A DNA stretch of 64,000 bases, from NCBI RefSeq assembly GCF_006334915.2, contig NZ_VDMA02000018.1, forward strand, positions 141,386-205,385. Direction: 5' to 3'. Positions 45,193-53,063 of the stretch are shown piece after piece. Each line of letters starts with the position of its first letter. The first letter of the stretch is position 1. The translations under genes were made by a program, and so were the position numbers. Below the pieces are notes generated by a model. That model did no database searches. It was not told the origin of the DNA and saw only the letters and a program-made list of their open reading frames with translations. This DNA is from Microbispora catharanthi. Its GTDB lineage: Bacteria; Actinomycetota; Actinomycetes; Streptosporangiales; Streptosporangiaceae.

Positions 45193-47175
45193 TCACAGCA
45201 GCCCGCGGCGGTCCAGCAGGGGAGTGATCTCCGGGTCGCGGCCGCGGAAGTCGCGGAACGCCGTCATCGAGTCGACGCTGCCGCCCCGGGACAGCAGGGC
45301 CCGGCGGAAGGTGTCGCCGTTCTCTCGGCGCAGCCCGCCGTTCTCGTTAAACCACTCGACCGTGTCGGCGTCGAGGACCTCGCTCCAGATGTAGGAGTAG
45401 TAGCCGGCGCTGTAGCCGCTCGACCAGATGTGGGCGAAGTACATGCTGCGGTATCGCGGCGGGACGGCGGGCAGGTCCACCCCGGCCTCCCGCAGCGCCC
45501 GCCTCTCGAACTCCTCCACGTCCTCCTCGCCGTCGTAGGCCGTGTGCCAGGCCCAGTCGAGCAGGGTGGCGGCCAGGTACTCCAGCGTGGCGAAGCCCTG
45601 GTTGAACTTCTGCGTCTCCAGCATCCGGTCGACGAGGTCCTGCGGCATCGGCTCGCCCGTCTCGTGGTGCCTGGCGTACTCGGCCAGGATCTCCGGATGG
45701 GTCGCCCACATCTCGTTCACCTGGGAGGGGTACTCGACGAAGTCGCGCGGCACGGCCGTGCCGGAGAAGCGGGGGTGGCGCACGTCGGAGAACAACCCGT
45801 GCAGCGCGTGCCCGAACTCGTGGAACATGGTGTTGACCTCGTCGAACGTCATCAGGGTCGGCTCGCCCCTGACGATGTTGAGGTTGTTGACCACCACCGG
45901 CCTGGTGTCCTCCAGGCCCGACTGCTTCACCAGGCTGTTCATCCACGCCCCGCCCCGCTTGGAGGCCCTGGCGTGGAAGTCGCCGAGGAACAGGCCCAGC
46001 GGGGAGCCGTCCTCGTCGCGCACCTCGAAGACCCGCACTTCGGGGTGGTAGCCGTGCAGGTCGGAGCGCTCGTGGAAGGTGACGCCGTACAGACGTGACG
46101 CCGCGTTGAAGACGCCCTGCTCCAGCACCGTGTTCAGCTCGAAGTACGGCCGCATGCGCCGGCTGTCGATGTCGTAGCGGGCCTTGCGCACCTTCTCGGA
46201 GTAGAACGCCCAGTCCCACGGCTGGATCGGGTGGCCGGCGATCTCCTCCAGGTCCGCCTGCTCCTTGCGCGCGTTGGCGACGGCGGGCGGCACGAGCCGG
46301 TCGAGCATCTCGGTGACCGCCCGGGTCGTGCCCGCCGTCTGGTCGGCCAGGACGTACTCCGCGTGGTTCTCGTAGCCCAGCAGCCGTGCGCGCTCCCGGC
46401 GCAGAACCGCGATCTCCCTGATCAGTTCGGCGTTCGCCGCGCCCCGTCCGACCGAGGCCCGGTGGATCCGCTCACGCAGGGACCGGTTGGTCAGCTCGGC
46501 CAGGGTGGGCTGCCCGGTGGGCAGGACCAGCGTGATCAGATACTTGCCGTCCAGTCCGCGCTCCCTGGCCTGGTCGGCGAGCCCCTGGATCGCGTCCTGC
46601 GACAGCCCGTCGAGTTCGGCCACGTCCTCGACCACGACCGCCCGCTCGTTGGTGTCGGCGAGCAGGTTCTGCTGGAACGCCGTCCCCAGGGCCGACAGCC
46701 GCTCGTTGATCTCCCTGAGCCGGGCCTGGTCGAGCGGGCCCAGCGTGGCGCCCGCACGGGTGAAGTCGGTGAGGTAGCGCTTCAGCAGCCACCGCTGCTC
46801 CTCGTCGGCCGCCTCGACCGCCTGGATGCGCGCGAAGAGCTTGGCGTTGAGGTGGATCGCGTCGGCGTGCTTGGCGAGCTTCGGCGTGACGTCCTTCTGG
46901 ATCTCCTGGACGCCGGGCGTCGTGTCGGAGGACGCCTGGTTGAAGAACACCGCGGAGACCCGTTCGAGCAGTGCGCCGGACCTCTCCAGCGCCTCGATGG
47001 TGTTCTCGAAGGTCGCGGGCTCCGGGTTCTCGGCGATCGCCTCGACCTCCGCGATCTGCTCGGCCATGCCCTGCTCGAACGCCGGCGCGTAGTGCTCCTC
47101 CCTGATCTCCTGGAAGGGGGGCAGCCCGTAGGGCAGGGTGCTCGGGCTGAGGAAGGGGTTCGCGGCCGAGGTCAT
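45193..47175 (-). CDS. M3-family oligopeptidase (Dcp/OpdA type)
   Basis: A 660-residue zinc metallopeptidase that degrades short peptides in the cytoplasm. The active site FHEFGHALHG (HExxH) is clear, with the third ligand in the following helix (YPSQVNEMWATHPEIL). The opening NPFLSPSTLPYGLPPFQEIR is typical of the Dcp/OpdA branch. ATG 47175 is preceded by GAGGAG. A long in-frame upstream extension runs across tRNA genes and is discarded. Confidence 0.93.
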   Translation of the reverse strand: MTSAANPFLSPSTLPYGLPPFQEIREEHYAPAFEQGMAEQIAEVEAIAENPEPATFENTIEALERSGALLERVSAVFFNQASSDTTPGVQEIQKDVTPKLAKHADAIHLNAKLFARIQAVEAADEEQRWLLKRYLTDFTRAGATLGPLDQARLREINERLSALGTAFQQNLLADTNERAVVVEDVAELDGLSQDAIQGLADQARERGLDGKYLITLVLPTGQPTLAELTNRSLRERIHRASVGRGAANAELIREIAVLRRERARLLGYENHAEYVLADQTAGTTRAVTEMLDRLVPPAVANARKEQADLEEIAGHPIQPWDWAFYSEKVRKARYDIDSRRMRPYFELNTVLEQGVFNAASRLYGVTFHERSDLHGYHPEVRVFEVRDEDGSPLGLFLGDFHARASKRGGAWMNSLVKQSGLEDTRPVVVNNLNIVRGEPTLMTFDEVNTMFHEFGHALHGLFSDVRHPRFSGTAVPRDFVEYPSQVNEMWATHPEILAEYARHHETGEPMPQDLVDRMLETQKFNQGFATLEYLAATLLDWAWHTAYDGEEDVEEFERRALREAGVDLPAVPPRYRSMYFAHIWSSGYSAGYYSYIWSEVLDADTVEWFNENGGLRRENGDTFRRALLSRGGSVDSMTAFRDFRGRDPEITPLLDRRGLL

Positions 47176-47426
47176 GGCTGGCGGCTCCTCACGTGGTGCG
47201 GGCGTTTGTCCCAGCCTCGCACAGGAGGACCTGGCCCTGCGCGCAGGAGGACCGACGCCCTCCGTACGGGAGGACCGACGCCGTCCGTAGGGGAGGATCG
47301 GACCCTTCGCGCGGGGGATCGGATCAAGAGATCGCGAGGCGCGCCGCAATCGTTTTGGTAGTGGGTCCCAAGCTGGGCTATCCTTTCGGAGTCGCAAGCG
47401 GGAGCCGCGAGGCCCCCGCAAGCAGA
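47176..47426. other. Divergent spacer with the tRNA promoter
   Basis: No gene. On the plus strand, TTGGTA (47355-47360) and TATCCT (47379-47384) are 18 bases apart and about 43 bases before tRNA-Gln, a good promoter for the tRNA cluster. A degenerate repeated motif (GAGGACC/CGTACGGGAGGACC) occupies 47220-47300. Confidence 0.6.
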
Positions 47427-47498
47427 TGGGGTATGGGGTAATTGGCAGCCCGACGGATTCTGGCTCCGTTAGTCTAGGTTCGAGTCCTGGTACCCCAG
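47427..47498 (+). tRNA. tRNA-Gln(CTG)
   Basis: 72 bases. The acceptor arms TGGGGTA and TACCCCA pair fully. The anticodon stem ACGGA/TCCGT encloses TTCTGGC with anticodon CTG; the T-loop TTCGAGT is canonical. CCA is not encoded. It is the likely substrate of the GltX/GatCAB two-step route. Confidence 0.95.
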
Positions 47499-47541
47499 CT
47501 GGATCCCCCCAAGGGATTCTGCTGGAAACAGCGCAGTGCAA

Positions 47542-47614
47542 GGTCCCGTCGTCTAGTGGCCTAGGACGCCGCCCTCTCAAGGCGGTAACGGCGGTTCGAA
47601 TCCGCTCGGGACTA
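47542..47614 (+). tRNA. tRNA-Glu(CTC), copy 1
   Basis: 73 bases. Acceptor GGTCCCG pairs with CGGGACT (G1-T72 wobble). Anticodon stem CCGCC/GGCGG encloses CTCTCAA with anticodon CTC. The T-arm GGCGG-TTCGAAT-CCGCT is closed by a G-T pair. CCA is not encoded. Confidence 0.93.
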
Positions 47615-47627
47615 CTTCACTGCACTC

Positions 47628-47700
47628 GGCTCCGTCGTCTAGTGGCCTAGGACGCCGCCCTCTCAAGGCGGTAGCGCCGGTTCGAATCCGGTCGGGGCTA
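47628..47700 (+). tRNA. tRNA-Glu(CTC), copy 2
   Basis: 73 bases. D-arm and anticodon arm are identical to copy 1; the acceptor (GGCTCCG/CGGGGCT) and T-stem (GCCGG/CCGGT) differ by compensating changes. Anticodon CTC. CCA is not encoded. Confidence 0.93.
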
Positions 47701-47712
47701 CATCATCGAGAA

Positions 47713-47742
47713 CCCTCGGCACCTCCCCGTGCCGGGGGTTTT
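47713..47742 (+). terminator. Intrinsic terminator after the tRNA cluster
   Basis: CCCTCGGCAC pairs with GTGCCGGGGG (one T-G wobble), six-base loop, then TTTT, starting 12 bases past the last tRNA. Confidence 0.8.
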
Positions 47743-47880
47743 CGCCGTTACGCGGACGCCGCGCCCCTGGGGTTTTCGCCGTCCTGCGCATGGTCGCGCC
47801 CGGCCTGGTGACGGCGGAGAGATGACGTGAAGGGCCTCGAACCACCGCCGCCTACGCTGGGAAGTGACCGGGCGGAGGTG

Positions 47881-48346
47881 GTGAACGACGTGACACGGGC
47901 ACGGGAGATCATGGACCAGATGGGCCGTCTCTTTCGACGCCCACGATGTGGACGGGGCGATGCGGCTGTTCGACCCGGGCTGCGCGCTCGTCGGCCCCGA
48001 GGGCACGGCGGACGGGCGTGAGGAGATCGGGTCCTACCTGACGCGGTTCTTCGACGCCTTCCCTGACTACCGCCGGTCGACCTGGCGCACGATCGACGTC
48101 GCCGACTGCGCGGTGGACGAGGTCACGCTCAGCGGCACGCACAGGGGCGCGCTGCTGCTGCCGGACGGCGAGGAGGCCCAGGCGACGGGGCGGCGCATCG
48201 TCGTGCGTTCGTGCGAGATCATCACGATCGAGAACGGGCTCGTGGTCAGCTACCAGGTCTACTTCGACCAATTGGAGCTGCTCGCGCAGCTCGGGCTCTA
48301 CCCGCCGCCGGCCGCCCGCCCACGTGCTGTCCCATTTCCGGATTAG
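47881..48346 (+). pseudogene. SnoaL-like gene with a +1 frameshift
   Basis: A frame from GTG 47881 reads VNDVTRAREIMDQMGRLF and stops at 48021 as nonsense. The next frame reads FDAHDVDGAMRLFDPGCALV and continues to 48346 as a normal SnoaL/NTF2 domain. Dropping one T from the TTT at 47932-47934 would join them into MGRLFDAHDVDGAMRLF, the expected SnoaL opening. So this is a one-base frameshift, or a sequencing or assembly error. If translation began at GTG 47948 instead, the product would lack the first helix. Confidence 0.7.
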
Positions 48347-48415
48347 GGCCCCGCACCGGTATGTCGCCCACGCACACCTGACGGTCCTGTGGACGGGCAT
48401 TTCCCGGTGTGACCC

Positions 48416-49168
48416 CTACGGCAACTCCCGGCGCCGCGTCGCGTCGCGGTCGAGCACGTGCCGCAGATAGGCGTCAGGCGTCTCCAAGAACCGCCGCCAG
48501 TGGTCCACCAGGTGGAGTTCCTTCCACACGACACAGTGGATCCCGTCGTCGTTCAGTTCGAGGATCTGCGCGCCCGGGAGACTGGCCAAGATCGGCGAGT
48601 GCGTGGCACAAATGATCTGCCCGCCCTCCTGGGCCACGCGGTCCATCAAAGCGACGAGGCGCAGACACGAGGTGAACGACAGCGCAGCCTCCGGCTCATC
48701 CATCAGATACAGGCCGGGCCCGGCGACCATGCGGTCCAGCACGGTGAAGAACCCCTCACCGTGCGACTGCTCGGTCAGGTCCTCCTGCCAGAACCCGTGT
48801 AGGCCGGACACGTTCTGCCCGAGGTTGAACAGCGTCTCAGCACGGAAGAAGAACGCCCGCCGCTTCGTGCGGGGGCCACGTATGAGGCGCAGCCCCGCGG
48901 TGGTGAACTCGGCACGCAGGGCCTGGCCGAGCGGCGTCGCCTCCCCGGTCGAGGCGTACCGGGTGCCGGCCTTGCCCCCTTCGGCGTTGATACCGCAGAC
49001 GTCGGCGACGGCCTCGACGAGCGTGGACTTCCCCGAGCCGTTCTCGCCGACGAGGAACGTCACGGGGGCGGTGACGCCGAGCCCGTTCGTGAGGTGGTGG
49101 ACCGCGGGGATGGTGAACGGCCACCGGTTCGGATGGGGTGGCGGCACAGTCAGGCGGGTGATCAACAT
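48416..49168 (-). CDS. Small ABC-type AAA ATPase
   Basis: A 250-residue predicted ATPase without membrane segments. Walker A is GENGSGKST (about 40-48), a signature-like SHGEGF lies at about 138, Walker B is LYLMDEPEAAL, and the switch is ICATHSPIL. This compact form (COG3910-like, related to RecF/AAA_15) is found beside tRNAs, toxin genes and defence loci. No partner nuclease gene is adjacent. The start overlaps the preceding small ORF by seven bases. Confidence 0.82.
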   Translation of the reverse strand: MLITRLTVPPPHPNRWPFTIPAVHHLTNGLGVTAPVTFLVGENGSGKSTLVEAVADVCGINAEGGKAGTRYASTGEATPLGQALRAEFTTAGLRLIRGPRTKRRAFFFRAETLFNLGQNVSGLHGFWQEDLTEQSHGEGFFTVLDRMVAGPGLYLMDEPEAALSFTSCLRLVALMDRVAQEGGQIICATHSPILASLPGAQILELNDDGIHCVVWKELHLVDHWRRFLETPDAYLRHVLDRDATRRRELP

Positions 49169-49383
49169 GACCGGCTCCGCGAGGCCAGAACACGCATCCG
49201 CGGGGCGGGCAGATCAAGAGCTCGGGTGCGGAGCCGGAACCGGCCGCCACCCGCTGGGGCGGCCGATCCGATGGTGCGGTCGAACCAGCCGAAAACAGCG
49301 ACGCCGAGCGACTCCGCGCCCTCGTCCAGGATGCGGCGCAGGAACGCGCGCTGACCCGAGTGCGGTTGTTCGTGGCTGGTCAT
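49162..49383 (-). CDS. 73-residue ORF, possibly a remnant
   Basis: It ends inside the start of the ATPase gene. The first 40 residues (GQRAFLRRILDEGAESLGVA, then VFGWFDRTIGSAA) look protein-like and faintly recall the N-terminal lobe of aminoglycoside-phosphotransferase-type kinases. The rest is Arg-rich and unlike a fold. It may be a truncated gene. AGGAGG lies 13 bases upstream of the ATG, too far to be convincing. Confidence 0.35.
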   Translation of the reverse strand: MTSHEQPHSGQRAFLRRILDEGAESLGVAVFGWFDRTIGSAAPAGGGRFRLRTRALDLPAPRMRVLASRSRSC

Positions 49384-49641
49384 GAGGGTGTGTGGCCTCC
49401 TGAGAATTGGGCCGGCACTTGTTCGGCCGGCGGTTCCCTCAGGGTTGCACAGCCGCCGGCCGCCGGCCGCCAGGCGGGCCCGGGCCGAGGCGCTCGCCGT
49501 CTATCCCAACCCGCGTGACCGGCAGGCCGCCCAGGTAGGCGCGCGGGGAAGGCAGGGAAGCACTGATCGAGGAACACCTCGACCAAGTCACCGGCGCAGG
49601 GCGGACGGGCTGCCGGCCGCCTGAAGCCGCTTGCGAATCCT
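49384..49641. other. Non-coding spacer
   Basis: 258 bases of GC-rich sequence with no supported gene, tRNA or clear terminator. It separates the ATPase patch from the MgtC-like gene. Confidence 0.5.
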
Positions 49642-50364
49642 CTAGAAGTGCTGGGCGTTGGCGTCGTCACAGGAGACGATGAGCACGCCCTCTATCTCGG
49701 CCAGCCTGCTCGTGAGGTCCCCGATCGAGCCCGGGCCGTGGATCAGCAGGGTGACCATGACCGTGCCGGTGTCCTGGCTCCGGCCGGCCTGCTCCAGCGA
49801 CAGCTCGTCGACCACGAAACGGCGGCCCGTGCACTCGGCCAGGGCCTGGCGCAGCACGCCCCGGCCGTCCGTGTACGACAGGCGCAGCCGCGACTGGGCG
49901 TGCTTGGAGCGGGGGAGCCGGGCGGCCAGCGGGGTGAGTCCCAGCATCACGACGAAGTTCCCCACCGTGGCCAGGACGGCCAGCTGCCACAGGCCCGCTC
50001 CCGCGGCCATGCCGACTCCGGCGGTGAGCCACACGGCGGCGGCGGTGGTCAGCCCCTTGACCGCGTCGCGGCGTACGAAGATCAGCCCGCCGCCGATGAA
50101 ACCGATGCCGGAGACGATCTGGGCCGCCACCCGCGACGGATCGAGCACCACGGAGTCGCCGAGGACGTCGGAGAATCCGTACTTGGACACGAGCATGAAC
50201 AACGCGGCGCCGAACCCCACCAGCGTGTGGGTGCGGAGCCCGGCGCTCTTCTGCCGGATCTCCCGCTCCAGCCCGATGGCCGCCGACAACACGAGCGCGA
50301 TGGCGAGGTCCACGGCCGGCTGCCACCACGCCACAGGGCTCACCATGAGTGAGATCGGCGTCAC
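49642..50364 (-). CDS. MgtC/SapB-family membrane protein
   Basis: A 240-residue protein. The N-terminal membrane domain (about five helices, residues 12-150) carries the family signature GLEREIRQKSAGLRTHTLV and GIGFIGGGLI. The C-terminal part (about 165-240) looks like an ACT-like soluble domain. MgtC proteins act in Mg2+ limitation and ATP synthase control in pathogens; the role in soil actinobacteria is not defined. GTG 50364 is likely leaderless. Confidence 0.88.
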   Translation of the reverse strand: MTPISLMVSPVAWWQPAVDLAIALVLSAAIGLEREIRQKSAGLRTHTLVGFGAALFMLVSKYGFSDVLGDSVVLDPSRVAAQIVSGIGFIGGGLIFVRRDAVKGLTTAAAVWLTAGVGMAAGAGLWQLAVLATVGNFVVMLGLTPLAARLPRSKHAQSRLRLSYTDGRGVLRQALAECTGRRFVVDELSLEQAGRSQDTGTVMVTLLIHGPGSIGDLTSRLAEIEGVLIVSCDDANAQHF

Positions 50365-50370
50365 GCGACC

Positions 50371-50376
50371 AGACTA
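50371..50376 (-). promoter_or_regulatory. Predicted -10 for a leaderless mgtC-like mRNA
   Basis: On the minus strand, TAGTCT is six bases before GTG 50364. Confidence 0.5.
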
Positions 50377-50465
50377 AGTCCGCACGCCCGATTCGGTCAT
50401 CCTGTCGTGACCGCGGTGGCGGGCGCGGCCGGGACGGACGCCGCCGTCCCGGCCTCGATGAGCCG

Positions 50466-52169
50466 CTAGCGTCCCGACCGCGCCTTGAACAGCGCCCGCT
50501 TGGCGGCCTTGACCACCTGCTTGTCCGGGTGGGTCTCGCCGATGAGGTCCAGCAGCTCCTCGATGTGGGGGTGGTGGACCTTCCAGATCACGTCGAGCAG
50601 CCCGATGAGCGTCTGCGCCGGGCCGATGTCGTGCAGGCTGGACACGAACTCCGGCCGGCCGAGCCCGGCGGAGATCGTCCACATGTCGAGAATCAGCCAG
50701 TGGGTGTCCGCCTGGGTCGGCTCCGGGGCGTCCTCGACGTCCATCTGGGTCAGGTGCGTCGCGGCGTACGGCCGCAGCGAGGGCTCCTTCAGCGCCTCCA
50801 GCCAGGCGGGGATGGCGGCCTCTCCCAGGGAGCCCACCAGGCTGGCGGCCTGGACCCGCACGAGGGCGTCCGCCTCCTCCTCGGCGGCGGCTTCGAGCAG
50901 CTCGGAGGCGGCCCGCGCCGGGTCGCGCAGGGCGAGCCAGGCGGCGAACTCCTCGTCGGCCTCCTCCTCGGACATGTCGGCGCTGAACGACAGCAGGTCG
51001 AGCGCGGTCATGGCGTCGATCGCGGGCCGGGCGTCGATCTCGATGTCCTCGTCGTCCAGCAGGTGGACGAGGCCCTCCGTGCCGAGCGGCGTCAAGGTCG
51101 CCGCGTCGCCCTCGACGGTGACCATGCCGTAGCCGGTCAGCCAGGCGAGCACGGAGGCGAGCGGGTCGCCGGCCGCGGCCCAGGCGTCGGCGCCCAGGTC
51201 GTCGTACTCCGCCGCGGCCTCGGCCAGCTCCTCGCGCAGCGAGGACACCGGCCGCGTGCCGCCGGCCAGCAGCACGCGGATCAGCAGCGCGCGGGTCAGG
51301 CCGGACAGGGCCAGCGTGAGATCGTCGTCGTCCAGTTCCGGGTCGCCGTAGTCGAGCGAGTGGAGGCCGAGCATCCAGGCGTCCAGGACGTCGTCGTCGT
51401 CCTCGAAGGGCCAGGCGGCGGTGTCGGAGTCCACGCTGACCGTGTCGTCGCCGTCGGGGGCGAGGAACTCCAGGTCGATCGCGAGGTTCCACAGGTTCCA
51501 GATGTTGCGCGCGTCGGGCAGGCCGAGCGTGCGCACCGCCTCGTCCACCTCGGATTCGGTGAGCAGCGTCTCCTCGCCCACCTTGCGCCCGGTGCCGACC
51601 CACAGCGCCAGGTCGCGGGCCTGCGCGATGAGCGTCACCCGGCGGGCCGCCTCGGCCAGCTCGGTGTCGGGACGCAGCCGGATCGTGGGCAGGGCGCCGA
51701 TCTCGTCGGCGAACGGCTCGAAGTCGCCGAGGCCCTCGTCGGTCTCGTCCTCGTCGAGCTCGTCCTCCTCCTCGTCCCAGTCGCGCTCGGCGATGGTGTC
51801 CTCCATCGCGTCCACGAAGTCGTCCTCGACCTCGTCCAGCTCCGCGAGCAGGGTCTCCAGGGACGCCGAGCCCGGCGAGAGCCGCCCGGTGGACGACAGG
51901 AACGTCAGGTAGGCCCGGACGGCGGGGATCATGCCGTCCGCGGCGGCGTCGGGGTCCTCGACCACCTGGGGCATGCGCTCCAGCAGGACCGTGCGCAGGT
52001 CGCCGCGCTTCCACAGCCCGACGTCGTCACGGGCGATCAGGCGATGCCACAGGCCGACGGGGCCCACGAGGTCGGGGTCGCTGCCGGGTGCGTTGTCCGG
52101 CGCCCAGAGGATGAATTCTTGGAGCAGGGGACGCAGTTCAGCGGCGGCTGCCTCGATGCGGTCTGTCAC
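50466..52169 (-). CDS. Acidic protein of unknown function with helical repeats
   Basis: A 567-residue soluble protein I do not recognise. Residues about 115-160 are strongly Asp/Glu-rich (DWDEEEDELDEDETDE), with another acidic patch near 255-280. The C-terminal third looks like HEAT/ARM-type helical pairs (ALVRVQAASLVGSLGEAAIP; DKQVVKAAKRALFKARSGR). A predicted winged-helix-like segment lies near 300-370. There is no signal peptide. It is followed on the same strand by the MgtC-like gene (101-base gap), so the two may form an operon. Confidence 0.75.
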   Translation of the reverse strand: MTDRIEAAAAELRPLLQEFILWAPDNAPGSDPDLVGPVGLWHRLIARDDVGLWKRGDLRTVLLERMPQVVEDPDAAADGMIPAVRAYLTFLSSTGRLSPGSASLETLLAELDEVEDDFVDAMEDTIAERDWDEEEDELDEDETDEGLGDFEPFADEIGALPTIRLRPDTELAEAARRVTLIAQARDLALWVGTGRKVGEETLLTESEVDEAVRTLGLPDARNIWNLWNLAIDLEFLAPDGDDTVSVDSDTAAWPFEDDDDVLDAWMLGLHSLDYGDPELDDDDLTLALSGLTRALLIRVLLAGGTRPVSSLREELAEAAAEYDDLGADAWAAAGDPLASVLAWLTGYGMVTVEGDAATLTPLGTEGLVHLLDDEDIEIDARPAIDAMTALDLLSFSADMSEEEADEEFAAWLALRDPARAASELLEAAAEEEADALVRVQAASLVGSLGEAAIPAWLEALKEPSLRPYAATHLTQMDVEDAPEPTQADTHWLILDMWTISAGLGRPEFVSSLHDIGPAQTLIGLLDVIWKVHHPHIEELLDLIGETHPDKQVVKAAKRALFKARSGR

Positions 52170-52175
52170 CCCGCC

Positions 52176-52181
52176 AGCCTA
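52176..52181 (-). promoter_or_regulatory. Predicted -10 for the acidic-protein mRNA
   Basis: TAGGCT on the minus strand, six bases before GTG 52169. Confidence 0.5.
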
Positions 52182-52206
52182 GGGCTATCGGGACACCGCT
52201 CTCCAA

Positions 52207-52923
52207 TCAGTTCGCGCGGCGCATGGCTTCGGTTATCCGCTCGGCGGCGGCGACGACGGGGGCGGCGTGCATCCGGCCGGGCGTACGGGTCAGCCGCTCT
52301 ATGGGACCGGACACGGAGACCGCGGCGATCACCTTGCCGCCGGCGCCGCGGATGGGCGCGGAGACGCTCGCCACGCCCTGCTCGCGCTCGCCGACGCTGT
52401 GCGCCCAGCCCCTCCTGCGTACGCTCGCGAGCGTGGCGGCGGTGAACTTGGCGCCCCGCAGGCCGCGGTGCAGCCGGTCGGGCTCCTCCCAGGCGAGCAG
52501 GATCTGCGCGGCGGACCCCGCGGTCATGGGCAGCGCGGAGCCGACCGGCACCGTGTCGCGCAGTCCGCTTGCGCGCTCGGCGGCGGCCACGCAGACCCGC
52601 TCGTCGCCCTGGCGCCGGTAGAGTTGAGCGCTCTCCCCGGTGAGGTCGCGAAGCTGGGTGAGCACCGGTCCGGCGACGGCGAGCAGCCGGTCCTCGCCCG
52701 CCGCGGTGGACAGCTCCGACAGGCGGGGTCCGAGGATGAACCGGCCCTGCGTGTCGCGGGAGACGATGCGGTGGTGCTCCAGCGCGACGGCCAGCCGGTG
52801 GGCCGTCGGCCTGGCCAGGCCGGTGGCCTGGACGAGCTGTGCAAGGGAAGCGGGGCCCGCCTCCAGGGCGTTGAGTACGAGAACCGCCTTGTCGAGTACT
52901 CCGACCCCGCTAGAGTTGTCCAT
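52207..52923 (-). CDS. ndgR: IclR-family regulator NdgR
   Basis: A 238-residue IclR regulator. MDNSSGVGVLDKAVLVLNAL, HTH LAQLVQATGLARPTAHRLA and the effector-domain motifs GLRDTVPVGSALPMTAGSAA closely match Streptomyces NdgR, known to control leucine and other amino-acid genes including leuCD. It is divergent from leuC. ATG 52923 gives the NdgR N-terminus; an upstream in-frame start at 52947 (adding MARRQYRG) lies inside the operator. CAGTAT six bases before the ATG suggests a leaderless mRNA overlapped by the operator repeat, so self-control is likely. Confidence 0.93.
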   Translation of the reverse strand: MDNSSGVGVLDKAVLVLNALEAGPASLAQLVQATGLARPTAHRLAVALEHHRIVSRDTQGRFILGPRLSELSTAAGEDRLLAVAGPVLTQLRDLTGESAQLYRRQGDERVCVAAAERASGLRDTVPVGSALPMTAGSAAQILLAWEEPDRLHRGLRGAKFTAATLASVRRRGWAHSVGEREQGVASVSAPIRGAGGKVIAAVSVSGPIERLTRTPGRMHAAPVVAAAERITEAMRRAN

Positions 52924-53025
52924 ACCCCGATACTGCCGTCTCGCCATACGAGATGCAAACGCAATGTTGGGAATCAGCAGATACAGTGTCCATATCCCGA
53001 TATTTCCGTCTCATCATGAGAGACA
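52917..53025. promoter_or_regulatory. Two 39-bp direct repeats carrying TCTC-N7-GAGA operators between ndgR and leuC
   Basis: Copy 1 (52917-52955) covers the ndgR start and its predicted -10. Copy 2 (52987-53025) lies 39 bases before leuC. They share TGTCCATA, CCCGATA and CCGTCTC and start exactly 70 bases apart. Each ends in the imperfect palindrome TCTC-N7-GAGA (52939-52953 and 53009-53023). These are the best candidates for NdgR binding; two more copies of the core motif lie elsewhere in the window. Confidence 0.75.
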
Positions 53026-53063
53026 CGACCGCGGGGGTCTGAACGCGAGGAGGCGTCACAACC

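Noticed and set aside
47155..47580. N-terminal extension of the M3 peptidase through the tRNA genes
   Set aside because: It would require translation of tRNA sequence and adds non-conserved residues; ATG 47175 gives the family N-terminus.
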